A DNA stretch of 33,961 nucleotides from Acidobacteriota bacterium (GTDB lineage: Bacteria > Acidobacteriota > Terriglobia > Bryobacterales > Bryobacteraceae): NCBI GenBank assembly GCA_023436715.1, contig JAEZIJ010000011.1, positions 1 through 33,961 of the forward strand. The letters are read 5' to 3'. The notes under the pieces are model-generated. The model saw nothing but the letters and a program-made list of their open reading frames with translations, made no database searches and was not told the origin of the DNA. This document shows, piece by piece, positions 1-8,746 of this stretch (position 1 is its first letter; each line of letters begins with the position of its first letter). The position numbers and the translations under genes are program-made.

Positions 1-72
1 GATGCGTCTTGTAGGGGCGACGCATGCGTCGCCCGTGGCCGGTTCCCGGTAACGGCGACTTTCAACGGGGTT
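1..72. repeat. Interspersed palindromic repeat, copy A (cut by window edge)
   Basis: This stretch contains the perfect 20-bp palindrome GGGCGACGCATGCGTCGCCC at 15-34. It continues into a non-palindromic tail that includes ACTTTCAACGGGGT. Nearly the same sequence occurs in reverse orientation at 30451-30523, where window base 1 matches 30523 and similarity runs to about base 72 with a few substitutions and one indel. The element may continue left of the window. It lies downstream of the minus-strand thioredoxin gene, so it could also end that transcript. Confidence 0.75.
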
Positions 73-80
73 TGCCGGTC

Positions 81-1001
81 TTACCGGGCCAGCGCTGATT
101 CCACCGCGCGGGCGAGGTCTTCGTAACTCATCTGGCCCGGGTGATAGAGCCTGACTGTCCCCCGGGCGTCGATGAGCACCAGCGTCGGCATCGTGCTCGC
201 GCCGTACTGCTTGAAATTCTCTTCGCTCACGGGCGCCGGCATGTCTTTCAATGCCTGGTATGCGCTCTGGCGTACTTCGTCGATGTAGCGCAATTCCTCT
301 TCGGGAGAAGCGTCTTCGCCGCGCTTCGTGTACCCGTACCGCTGGGTCGGTCCGACAAGGGCAAGGCCGCGCCCGCGATACTCGGATTCCAGTTTCGCCA
401 GCACGGGGATCTGCGCTTTACAGTCCGGGCACCAGTGCGCCCAGAAGAACAGCAGAACCGCCCGGCCCTTTAACGCCGCGAGTGGCGCCGGCTTCGGACC
501 CAGCCACTGGGCCGTATCGAGCGGCGGCGCCGGCTTGCCTTCAAGCGTCAACAGGTTCAGGTTCTTCTGAATCCGCGTGCGGATCGATGTGCCGCGCCAT
601 GCCTCCAACTCCCGGCGCAGGAGCGCCACCGCCTCGCCGCGCTCGCCCTGCCCCGCCAGAACGCCGGCGTGAACTTCAATCGAAGCGCCGAGCGCGACGG
701 GCAACCGGGGCTCGTCATCGAGTTTGCGCCCTTTCAACGCGGCCAACGCCAGCTTCCGTGTCTCGGCCGCATAGGCGGCGGCTCTGTCGAGCTGTTTCGC
801 CGCGAGCGCGCCGCGGCCAAGCCACGAGTAGGCCTCGATCATCTCCGGCGTCACGCCGTTCTGGCGGCGGTAGGCTTCGACCTGCTGCTCGGCCAGGGCG
901 AAATCACGGTGATTGACCGCCGAGCGCACGTCGGACACGATGCCGGCGCGCGCCGTCTCAAGCAGAACCACGAACGCGAGCGAGGATTTCAGAGTGCTCA
1001 T
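81..1001 (-). CDS. TlpA-like thioredoxin-fold protein with helical N-terminal region
   Basis: A 306-residue protein. Residues 1-20 form a short hydrophobic export signal ending ETARA, so the protein probably acts outside the cytoplasm. Residues 25-150 are alpha-helical and alanine-rich with TPR-like spacing. Residues 155-306 are a thioredoxin fold of the TlpA/peroxiredoxin-like type: the redox motif CPDC is at 191-194 after FFWAHW, and the conserved cis-proline is in TMPT near 272. The likely role is thiol-disulfide exchange or thiol-linked redox chemistry; the substrate cannot be read. The open frame extends upstream to 1157, but the ATG at 1001 overlaps the stop of the isomerase-like gene in an ATGA arrangement, and the signal peptide begins there, so that start is preferred. 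It is probably translationally coupled to its neighbour. Confidence 0.85.
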   Translation of the reverse strand: MSTLKSSLAFVVLLETARAGIVSDVRSAVNHRDFALAEQQVEAYRRQNGVTPEMIEAYSWLGRGALAAKQLDRAAAYAAETRKLALAALKGRKLDDEPRLPVALGASIEVHAGVLAGQGERGEAVALLRRELEAWRGTSIRTRIQKNLNLLTLEGKPAPPLDTAQWLGPKPAPLAALKGRAVLLFFWAHWCPDCKAQIPVLAKLESEYRGRGLALVGPTQRYGYTKRGEDASPEEELRYIDEVRQSAYQALKDMPAPVSEENFKQYGASTMPTLVLIDARGTVRLYHPGQMSYEDLARAVESALAR

Positions 1002-2044
1002 TCGGCGGCGATCTTTTTCAGCAGTTCCTTGGTATAGGCGAGGCTGGCTTCCAGGTCCTCCCGCTCCCGGCCGGCGGCGGCTTCGCGCGGGACACGCGGA
1101 ACCGGCGGGCGAGGCGTCCCCTTTTCGACGAGCGCGACGAAGCGGGCAAACTCCCACGCCGGAGTCTTACGGTAGATTTCCCAGAATTTCGGATCGTGGT
1201 AATTGAACGCACGCGCGCCCGTCACGATGATTTCGAGCGAAAGCGCCTTTCCGGGGCACAACTCGGCGTACTTGCGTACATAATCGTCGATGCCGATGTT
1301 GCCGTCGCCCATTCGGGTCCATGCGACCGAGGCGCCCCCCGGCGCCGGCCAGGCCGCGCTGTCGCGCACGTGGCTGGTCACGACATACGGGGCCAGCGTT
1401 TCCAGCGTAAGGTGCGGGTCTTCGATCGTCCACATCGGATTGCCCGAGTCCAGGCAGGCTCCGACGAAGTCCTTCCCGGCCTCTTCGATGAGCATTTTCA
1501 GCTCGCGGGCCTGCATATCGCCGGCGTGGTTTTCGATTGCGATCTTCAGCCCGGCATCCTGGACGCGCGAGCGCACCGCGCGCAGCACCTTGACGGTGTT
1601 TTCGATGTTGCCCTCGATCCCCAGAGGGGGCTGGCGGTCGGCCGAGTTGCCCAGTACGCACCGCACGATGCGCGATCCGGCCAGTTTGGCCGAGCTAATC
1701 ATGCGGATCAACTGCTCCTCAGCCGTTCCCTCCGCCGCCTTGAACATCTTCGACGTCGGGCATATGGACATCATGCCGATTTCGACTTCGATTCCGACCT
1801 TCTCGGCGTGGGCGCGCACGCGCTTCAGGTTTTCCTCCTCCAGGCTGCCGATGAAACGGATTTCGCTGAAGTGGACGACTTCGACTCCGTGCTTCGCGCA
1901 ATAGTCCAGGTATTGGAACGGAGTCCAGCCCTGCGAGCGGATGCTGAACAGGTCTACTCCAAGTTTCAAGCGGGGAGCAGGAGCGGGGCGGGCGCCCGAA
2001 GCAAGTGCAGCGGTGGCGGTGGCTAAGAAGGTTCTCCGGTGCAT
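998..2044 (-). CDS. Tat-exported sugar phosphate isomerase/epimerase-like TIM barrel protein
   Basis: A 348-residue protein. The N-terminus MHRRTFLATATAALASG is a twin-arginine signal peptide. The rest is a xylose-isomerase-like TIM barrel (AP endonuclease family 2 fold). Metal-ligand-type residues are visible in IENHAGD, CLDSGN, TSHVRD and LSLEI. Members of this family isomerise or epimerise sugars or cyclitols. The exported versions are common in Acidobacteria and Planctomycetes and mostly lack a known substrate. It overlaps the downstream thioredoxin gene by 4 bp. A TAGAAT box sits 6 nt before the ATG with no clear Shine-Dalgarno sequence, so the message may be leaderless. A second, distantly similar Tat-exported isomerase-like protein is at 29288-30325. 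Confidence 0.85.
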   Translation of the reverse strand: MHRRTFLATATAALASGARPAPAPRLKLGVDLFSIRSQGWTPFQYLDYCAKHGVEVVHFSEIRFIGSLEEENLKRVRAHAEKVGIEVEIGMMSICPTSKMFKAAEGTAEEQLIRMISSAKLAGSRIVRCVLGNSADRQPPLGIEGNIENTVKVLRAVRSRVQDAGLKIAIENHAGDMQARELKMLIEEAGKDFVGACLDSGNPMWTIEDPHLTLETLAPYVVTSHVRDSAAWPAPGGASVAWTRMGDGNIGIDDYVRKYAELCPGKALSLEIIVTGARAFNYHDPKFWEIYRKTPAWEFARFVALVEKGTPRPPVPRVPREAAAGREREDLEASLAYTKELLKKIAAE

Positions 2045-2050
2045 TCCGCT

Positions 2051-2056
2051 ATTCTA
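2051..2056 (-). promoter_or_regulatory. -10-like box TAGAAT, 6 nt before the isomerase-like gene ATG
   Basis: Read on the minus strand, TAGAAT (within TATAGAAT) is followed by AGCGGA and then the start codon at 2044. If it is used, transcription would begin at or next to the ATG. The -35 region is not convincing. It is one of several start-adjacent boxes in this window. Confidence 0.45.
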
Positions 2057-2111
2057 TACCGGCGCGAATGCACAAAACCGCTCCCTCGCGGTCTGGCCGC
2101 GGGAATGCCCC

Positions 2112-3044
2112 CTACTCGCCCTCGCCGCGCATGCCCGCAACCGTACCGACCGCGTCGCCGCGAAGGTTCAGGCCTTTGAGATATTCCCGGAACGGTCCGC
2201 CCAGGTCGTCGCGACGCAATGCGAACTCTACGGTGGCCTTCAGGAATCCCAGCTTGTCGCCGGCATCGTATCGCGTTCCCTCGAAACGATAGCCGTAGAT
2301 CGGCCGGTTATGCAGCAGGTGCTTGAGGCCGTCGGTCAACTGAATTTCGCCCAGGGAGCCCGCCTCGACCGCTTCGATGGACGAAAAGATTTCGGGCGTA
2401 AGCACGTAACGGCCTATGATCGCCAGATTCGACGGCGCATCCTGCTGCTTTGGCTTCTCCACCAGGTTGCGGATGCGGTACAGGCGGTCGCGGCAGCCGT
2501 TATGCGCCACCGGTTCGGCATCCACCACGCCGTAAAGGGAAATGTTCTCGGGCTCCACTTCCATCAACGCGACCACCGGCGCCGCGAAGAATTCGTAAAC
2601 GTCCAGCAATTGCCGCAGGCAGGGAATCTCGGCGTCGATGACGTCGTCCGAGAGCACGACCGCGAACGGTTCGCCGCCCACCATGGCCTTCGCGCGCAGG
2701 ACGGCATGGCCGAGGCCGAGCGCCTCGCGCTGGCGGATATACGCCACGTCGATCATGTCGGAAATGTCGCGTACCGTGGCCAGCAGGTCCCTCTTGTTGC
2801 GCGTCTCGAGCAGATGCTCCAGCTCAAAGCTCACGTCGAAGTGATCCTCGATGGCGGTCTTGCCGCGGCCCGTGATGATAACGATGTTCTGAATGCCCGA
2901 GTGGATCGCCTCCTCCACGCCGTATTGGATCAGGGGCTTATCCACGAGCGGAAGCATTTCCTTCGGTTGGGCTTTGGTTGCAGGCAAGAACCGTGTCCCC
3001 AGTCCGGCAGCGGGGAAGACCGCCTTACGTACTTTGGGAATCAT
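2112..3044 (-). CDS. galU: UTP--glucose-1-phosphate uridylyltransferase
   Basis: A 310-residue protein matching GalU in length and in order of motifs. The nucleotidyltransferase signature GLGTRFLPATKAQPKEML starts at residue 14, followed by VDKPLIQYGVEEA and, further on, VLSDDVID. It makes UDP-glucose from UTP and glucose-1-phosphate in the cytoplasm, feeding cell-surface polysaccharide, glycolipid and nucleotide-sugar synthesis. It sits 67 bp upstream of the isomerase-like gene and 27 bp downstream of the quinone oxidoreductase gene on the same strand, so the three may be partly co-transcribed. A TAAAAT box lies 6 nt before the ATG, with GAGGGC between them, which could serve as a weak ribosome-binding site. 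Confidence 0.95.
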   Translation of the reverse strand: MIPKVRKAVFPAAGLGTRFLPATKAQPKEMLPLVDKPLIQYGVEEAIHSGIQNIVIITGRGKTAIEDHFDVSFELEHLLETRNKRDLLATVRDISDMIDVAYIRQREALGLGHAVLRAKAMVGGEPFAVVLSDDVIDAEIPCLRQLLDVYEFFAAPVVALMEVEPENISLYGVVDAEPVAHNGCRDRLYRIRNLVEKPKQQDAPSNLAIIGRYVLTPEIFSSIEAVEAGSLGEIQLTDGLKHLLHNRPIYGYRFEGTRYDAGDKLGFLKATVEFALRRDDLGGPFREYLKGLNLRGDAVGTVAGMRGEGE

Positions 3045-3050
3045 GCCCTC

Positions 3051-3056
3051 ATTTTA
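3051..3056 (-). promoter_or_regulatory. -10-like box TAAAAT, 6 nt before galU ATG
   Basis: On the minus strand TAAAAT is followed by GAGGGC and then ATG at 3044. A CTGACA element lies upstream but 21 nt away, which is too far for a standard -35. This is either a start-adjacent (leaderless) promoter or chance AT-richness in the 27-bp gap. Confidence 0.4.
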
Positions 3057-3071
3057 GCCTGCAACCGCATC

Positions 3072-4034
3072 TCAGGGTGTCAGAATCATTTTGCCTTTCG
3101 TTGCGCGGGATTCCAGGGCAAGCAGGGCGTCCGCGCCCTTTTCCAGCGGGAACACCGCACCAACCACCGGCTCGATGCACCCTTTTTCGACCATCCCGAG
3201 CAACTCTCGGACAACGGCGGCCATACGCCCGGGTTCCCTCGAAAGAGTAGGCATCCAGAAGACGGAGACCGTGACCGAGTTGCGAAACATACTATGCAAG
3301 TCCGGCGGCTCCACGGAACCGCTGGCGATGCCGAATACGACGATACGCCCGAAAGGGGCTGCCGCCCGGATATCCCGGTTCAGGAAGTCCCCGCCGATTG
3401 ATTCGAAGATGATGTCGGCGCCGCGGCCGTGCGTGGCGTCGAGCACCGGCTGGACGAAATCCCCGGTTCGGTAGTTAATCGCCACATCGGCTCCGAGTTG
3501 CCGGGCCAAATCGAGCTTCTCATCCGTGCTTGCCGTGGCGATGATGTGCAGGCCAAGGTGTTTTGCGATCTGGATGGTGGCGGTGCCCACCCCTCCAGCG
3601 GCGGCATGTACCAGAATCGTCTCGCCCGGCTGCGCGCCGGCCGAAACGCGTAGCATCGCCATCGCGGTCAGATATGTCACGGGGAATGCGGCGGCCTGCT
3701 CATCTGTAAACGATGCCGGAACCGGCATCACAACCCCCGCGTGCGCGACCGCGTACTCGGCAAAAGCCCCCTGGCACGTGCCCATTACCCGGTCGCCCGG
3801 CCGCACGTTCTTGACGCCTTCTCCGGCTTCGGTCACAACCCCGGAGAACTCGAATCCGGGCACAAACGGAAAGTTGGGCTTCTGCATATAGAAGCCGCGC
3901 CGCATCATCGTATCGGCATAATTCACCCCGGCGGCCGCCACCTTCACCAGCACCTCCGTTTTCTTGGGACGGGGTGCCGGAACATCCCTCAATTCCGGCA
4001 GCCTCCCCTCGGCATCCAGTACGAGAGCCTTCAT
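3072..4034 (-). CDS. NADPH:quinone oxidoreductase-like protein (zinc-free MDR family)
   Basis: A 320-residue protein of the medium-chain dehydrogenase/reductase superfamily. The N-terminal GroES-like domain contains AAGVNYADTMMRRG and FPFVPGFEFSGVV, and the Rossmann domain contains the nucleotide-binding AAAGGVGTATIQIAKHLG. The cysteine-rich structural-zinc loop of alcohol dehydrogenases is absent, which points to the quinone oxidoreductase (zeta-crystallin-like) branch. The expected reaction is NADPH-dependent reduction of quinones or enones in the cytoplasm. The substrate cannot be assigned. The ATG at 4034 faces the ferredoxin gene across a 130-bp divergent gap. Confidence 0.88.
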   Translation of the reverse strand: MKALVLDAEGRLPELRDVPAPRPKKTEVLVKVAAAGVNYADTMMRRGFYMQKPNFPFVPGFEFSGVVTEAGEGVKNVRPGDRVMGTCQGAFAEYAVAHAGVVMPVPASFTDEQAAAFPVTYLTAMAMLRVSAGAQPGETILVHAAAGGVGTATIQIAKHLGLHIIATASTDEKLDLARQLGADVAINYRTGDFVQPVLDATHGRGADIIFESIGGDFLNRDIRAAAPFGRIVVFGIASGSVEPPDLHSMFRNSVTVSVFWMPTLSREPGRMAAVVRELLGMVEKGCIEPVVGAVFPLEKGADALLALESRATKGKMILTP

Positions 4035-4111
4035 GTCCGTATCATCGCACCCGCTCCCAAAACGGAAATTCTCACCCTGATGTCTGTAACTCCAGGATTT
4101 TGGGTTTGCGC

Positions 4112-4155
4112 TATGCTAAGGGTCTAGCCAAGTAAAAGAATGGCTAACAGAGGAG
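4112..4155 (+). promoter_or_regulatory. Weak -10 (TATGCT) and strong ribosome-binding site of the ferredoxin gene
   Basis: TATGCT at 4112-4117 resembles a -10 box, but no good -35 lies at standard spacing. AGAGGAG at 4149-4155 is a strong Shine-Dalgarno sequence 9 nt before the ATG at 4165 and fixes that start. Confidence 0.4.
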
Positions 4156-4164
4156 CTTTCTTGT

Positions 4165-4425
4165 ATGGCTTATGTGATAGCGGAACCCTGCATCGGGACG
4201 AAAGATACCGCTTGTGTGGACGCCTGCCCGGTCGATTGCATTCACCCGAAGAAAGACGAAGCCGACTTCGCCACGGCGAAAATGCTATACATCGATCCGG
4301 TCGAGTGCATCGACTGCGGCGCGTGTGTCCCGGTCTGCCCGGTTTCGGCGATCTTCGCTCTCGATGACCTGCCTGAGAAGTGGGCTCATTTCGCCAAGGA
4401 GAATGCGGAGTACTTCGGAAGGTAA
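4165..4425 (+). CDS. Ferredoxin with [3Fe-4S]/[4Fe-4S]-type cysteine pattern
   Basis: An 86-residue soluble ferredoxin. The first cluster segment has Cys at 9, 17, 21 and 25 (CIGTKDTACVDACPVDCI). Residue 12, where a 2x[4Fe-4S] ferredoxin would have its second cysteine, is Thr, so this site should hold a [3Fe-4S] cluster. The second segment is the standard CIDCGACVPVCP. Length and sequence resemble the short seven-iron ferredoxins of Bacillus schlegelii and Thermus. It carries low-potential electrons in the cytoplasm; the siroheme sulfite reductase at 14970 is a possible but unproven partner. It is monocistronic and ends 6 bp from the convergent queD stop. Confidence 0.93.
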   Translation: MAYVIAEPCIGTKDTACVDACPVDCIHPKKDEADFATAKMLYIDPVECIDCGACVPVCPVSAIFALDDLPEKWAHFAKENAEYFGR

Positions 4426-4431
4426 GGGCGG

Positions 4432-4807
4432 CTACGGGAGACGGTAAGTCGCCGTTGCCGTATCCGTCTCCCAGATCTTCACCTCGGCAACTCGCACCGG
4501 GCTCGAGCTCGCTTGGCCCCCCAGTTCCCGGCTCATTTCCTGGTAGAAATAGCGGGCCATATTTTCGGCCGAAGGGTTGAGTTCGTCAAAGGGCGGCACG
4601 TCATTAAGGAACGTGTGGTCGAGCCGCTCAATGATGGCGCGGAGAATGCGCTTCACATCGGAAAAGTCGACCAGCAGCCCGGCCTGATCCAACTTCTCCC
4701 CTGCGATAATGACGCGGACACGGTAATTATGGCCGTGTACGTTCTCGCACTTCCCCCGGTAATTGCGCAACGCATGCCCGGCGGCAAATGTTTCTTCCAC
4801 GGAAACT

Positions 4808-4815
<8 letters not shown>
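4432..4815 (-). CDS. queD: 6-carboxy-5,6,7,8-tetrahydropterin synthase
   Basis: A 127-residue member of the PTPS/QueD family. The zinc ligands are His14, His28 and His30 (in NVHGHNY), and the catalytic Cys is Cys23 in the CxxxxHGHN arrangement typical of QueD. Asp66-His67 and Glu116 (KIWET) complete the active site. It converts dihydroneopterin triphosphate to 6-carboxytetrahydropterin in the queuosine/7-deazaguanine pathway. No queC, queE or queF is in the window. It overlaps the 3' end of the helicase gene by 8 bp, so the pair is probably co-transcribed, although no functional link is evident. Confidence 0.92.
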
Positions 4816-6733
<1,918 letters not shown>

Positions 6734-6745
6734 GCCCTGGATTTC

Positions 6746-6751
6746 AGTATA
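6746..6751 (-). promoter_or_regulatory. -10-like box TATACT of the helicase gene
   Basis: On the minus strand TATACT lies 12 nt before the ATG at 6733. The predicted transcript start is a few bases before the codon. No strong -35 is visible. Confidence 0.45.
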
Positions 6752-6790
6752 GTCGCGCCATCGGAGGCGATTGCGCTAACCTGTTTGCTC

Positions 6791-7822
6791 GTGCGCATCG
6801 CCCTGGACGCCACCTATAGTTTGGGAGAGAACCTTTCGGGCGTCGGCGTGTACTCGCGTGAAATGATCGCCGCCCTCTCCGCGGCGCACCGTGAAATGGA
6901 GTTTCTGCTCTGCTACCGGCCACATCGCTTCCTGCGTTCATTCTCCGAACATTTGCCGCGAAACTGCCGCCGGCGGCTGTTGCACGAACCTATCGGCCCA
7001 CGCTCCGCCGCGTTGTTCCACGGCCTGAACCAGCGGCTTCCGAACATGCGCCTGCGCGGGACGGTCTCGACGTTTCACGACCTGTTCGTGCTTACCGGCG
7101 AATACTCTTCGCCAGAGTTTCGGCGCCGCTTTGAGTTGCAGGCCCGGGATGCCGCTGCGCGATCCGACCTGATTATCACGGTGTCGGAGTTCACGGGGAA
7201 GCAGGTAGAGCACTTGCTTGGAGTCGATCCCTCCAGAATTCGCGTGGTGCCGCACGGCGTCCGCAGGCCCTCAACACCGGACACGAGGACCCCGCGTGAG
7301 AACATCGTCCTGCATGTCGGGGCGATTCAGAAGCGCAAGAACATCTCGCGGCTCGTCAGAGCGTTCACCGCGATGCCTGAGGACTGGCGCCTCGTCCTGG
7401 CCGGATCGTCGGGCTACGGCGCCGCCGCGATCATGCGGGAAATCGAAGGCAACCCGCGCATCACGGTCACGGGCTACGTCTCCGGCGCGGAACTCGAACG
7501 TCTGTACACACGCGCCTCGATTTTCGCCTTTCCGTCACTCGACGAAGGTTTTGGTATGCCGGTGCTGGAGGCCATGGCCAGGGGATTGCCCGTCCTCACG
7601 TCAAACCGCTCGGCTCTTCCCGAGGTCGGCGGAGACGCGGCGTTGCTTGTCGACCCCTTCAACGTAGACGCTATCGGCGCCGCTTTGGTGCGACTCGCCG
7701 AAGATCAGGATCTGAGAGGTGAGTTGCGAACCAAAGGATACGCCCGAACGCACGCCCATTCCTGGGAAGCCGCTGCTGCGAAGACCTGGTCCGTGTACCT
7801 GGAGTTGATTGGCAGACTCTAG
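6791..7822 (+). CDS. Glycosyltransferase family 4
   Basis: A 343-residue GT-B-fold glycosyltransferase. The start is taken at GTG 6791, giving MRIALDATYS, the usual N-terminal beta strand. A TTG at 6785 is two codons upstream. The N-terminal acceptor domain carries NLSGVGVYSREM. The C-terminal donor domain contains LHVGAIQKRKNISRLVRAF and the EX7E motif EGFGMPVLE at about 252-260. It transfers a nucleotide-activated sugar with retention, probably in extracellular polysaccharide or lipid-linked glycan synthesis. No good ribosome-binding site precedes either start: GGAGG at 6763-6767 is too far, and TAACCT at 6777-6782 lies 8 nt before the GTG. It overlaps the convergent small gene by 4 bp. Confidence 0.9.
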   Translation: MRIALDATYSLGENLSGVGVYSREMIAALSAAHREMEFLLCYRPHRFLRSFSEHLPRNCRRRLLHEPIGPRSAALFHGLNQRLPNMRLRGTVSTFHDLFVLTGEYSSPEFRRRFELQARDAAARSDLIITVSEFTGKQVEHLLGVDPSRIRVVPHGVRRPSTPDTRTPRENIVLHVGAIQKRKNISRLVRAFTAMPEDWRLVLAGSSGYGAAAIMREIEGNPRITVTGYVSGAELERLYTRASIFAFPSLDEGFGMPVLEAMARGLPVLTSNRSALPEVGGDAALLVDPFNVDAIGAALVRLAEDQDLRGELRTKGYARTHAHSWEAAAAKTWSVYLELIGRL

Positions 7823-8145
7823 TGAGATTCGTCGTCGACCGCGATTTTCAAAGCTCGCAGGAACTTCTGGTCCTGCGATGTCCACTTGATTTTGGCCGAG
7901 GATTGGAATTCCCGAGCGCTCGCCCGCGCCGGCCGATCCTCAAGCTCGATTTCATCCGCGGCGTCGTCTTCTTCAGACGACTCGTCCCGCTTGTTGAAAC
8001 CGATCGTGGCCTCTAACACGAGAAACACATCATAGCCCGCCCGCCGGATTTCGCCGATTGCCGACGCGATCCGGTCCGAGTCGGACAGCGATTCATTAAT
8101 CGCATTGCCGAGCTCCTGCATTAGGACCTTCAGTTTCTCGTCCAC
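7819..8145 (-). CDS. Small protein of unknown function with acidic central segment
   Basis: A 108-residue protein that I do not recognise. Residues 1-50 look helical and slightly amphipathic. The middle (about 52-75) is strongly acidic, with runs such as ESSEEDDAADEIELED. The C-terminus KIKWTSQDQKFLRALKIAVDDESH is mixed-charge. There is no signal peptide or membrane segment, so it is probably cytoplasmic. It starts with GTG at 8145, preceded by AAAGGGGCG at suitable distance, which supports translation. It overlaps the glycosyltransferase gene tail-to-tail by 4 bp. The long frame plus ribosome-binding site support a real gene; the function is unknown. Confidence 0.65.
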   Translation of the reverse strand: MDEKLKVLMQELGNAINESLSDSDRIASAIGEIRRAGYDVFLVLEATIGFNKRDESSEEDDAADEIELEDRPARASAREFQSSAKIKWTSQDQKFLRALKIAVDDESH

Positions 8146-8271
8146 ACTTCGCCCCTTTCATCGGGCCACATTAAGGATAACATCCTCAATTACTTGATGC
8201 CTCGCCCCGGCGCCTCGTTTCACCCAATCCGCGCCCGGGGCCGGTTTCCCCGCCTTGATTGTAGTGGACGC

Positions 8272-8298
8272 TTGCGGGTTGTACAAGCCCTATTTAAT
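8272..8298 (+). promoter_or_regulatory. Candidate promoter for the small membrane protein gene
   Basis: TTGCGG at 8272-8277 is followed, 15-17 nt later, by overlapping -10 candidates TTTAAT (8293-8298) and TAATAC (8295-8300). This is an AT-rich island in otherwise GC-rich intergenic DNA. It would give a leader of about 120 nt ahead of the gene at 8424. Confidence 0.4.
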
Positions 8299-8349
8299 AC
8301 ATCGGCAAGGCGGTTTTGGTTCTGTAGCTTTTGTTTTGCCGCGCGTGCA

Positions 8350-8365
8350 GCCGGGCGTGCCCGGC
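8350..8365. repeat. Small GC palindrome GCCGGGC-GT-GCCCGGC
   Basis: A perfect 7-bp inverted repeat with a 2-nt centre. Together with its flank CCCCCGGCAGGCCGCC it resembles the palindromes at 20762-20785 and 30530-30549. It lies in the putative leader of the 8424 gene and could form a hairpin there. Confidence 0.6.
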
Positions 8366-8423
8366 CCACCCCCGGCAGGCCGCCTTGGAATACGTGTTTG
8401 CTACGATATAGGGGGATTCAACA

Positions 8424-8696
8424 ATGGCTTTTTCCGTGTCACGAGGCCGGCAGTTCATCCAGTGCGTTCTGCCCGCTGTCATGCGCCCCCTGCGGGTGCT
8501 CTGGAATCAGATTATCGGGTTTGTATTTCTCGTGCTTGCGATTTGGGCGCTGCCCCGTTGCATCAGCAGTGTACGCGAGTTCGACGGACAGATGGAAAGC
8601 CTCTTCCGCCTTCTGCTCAGTTGCCTCTTCGTCTTCATCATGGGCGCGTTTGGAGCCTACTCCTTCCTGCGTGCGCACAAGGCGGGCAAATCTTGA
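8424..8696 (+). CDS. Small two-helix membrane protein of unknown function
   Basis: A 90-residue protein with two predicted membrane helices: about 27-46 (WNQIIGFVFLVLAIWALPRC) and about 60-82 (LFRLLLSCLFVFIMGAFGAY). Short charged segments flank them, and the tail is basic. GGGGGA at 8411-8416 is a good Shine-Dalgarno sequence 7 nt before the ATG. It is probably an inner-membrane protein. I do not recognise a family. It lies 50 bp before the GNAT-like gene but is separated from it by a promoter-like TACAAT. Confidence 0.65.
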   Translation: MAFSVSRGRQFIQCVLPAVMRPLRVLWNQIIGFVFLVLAIWALPRCISSVREFDGQMESLFRLLLSCLFVFIMGAFGAYSFLRAHKAGKS

Positions 8697-8726
8697 TCGA
8701 GAAACGGACCTCCCGGCCTGTCCCAC

Positions 8727-8735
8727 TGCTACAAT
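8727..8735 (+). promoter_or_regulatory. Extended -10 promoter TGCTACAAT before the GNAT-like gene
   Basis: TGCTACAAT has the TGn extension plus a near-consensus -10. An imperfect -35 (CGGACC, 8705-8710) lies 19 nt upstream. Initiation would fall at about 8742, only about 5 nt before the GTG at 8747, which predicts a nearly leaderless message. Confidence 0.55.
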
Positions 8736-8746
8736 GCTCGTAAAGG

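Noticed and set aside
1941..3401. 486-codon plus-strand frame over galU
   Set aside because: It is antisense to galU and its neighbours, with shadow-type composition and no motif.
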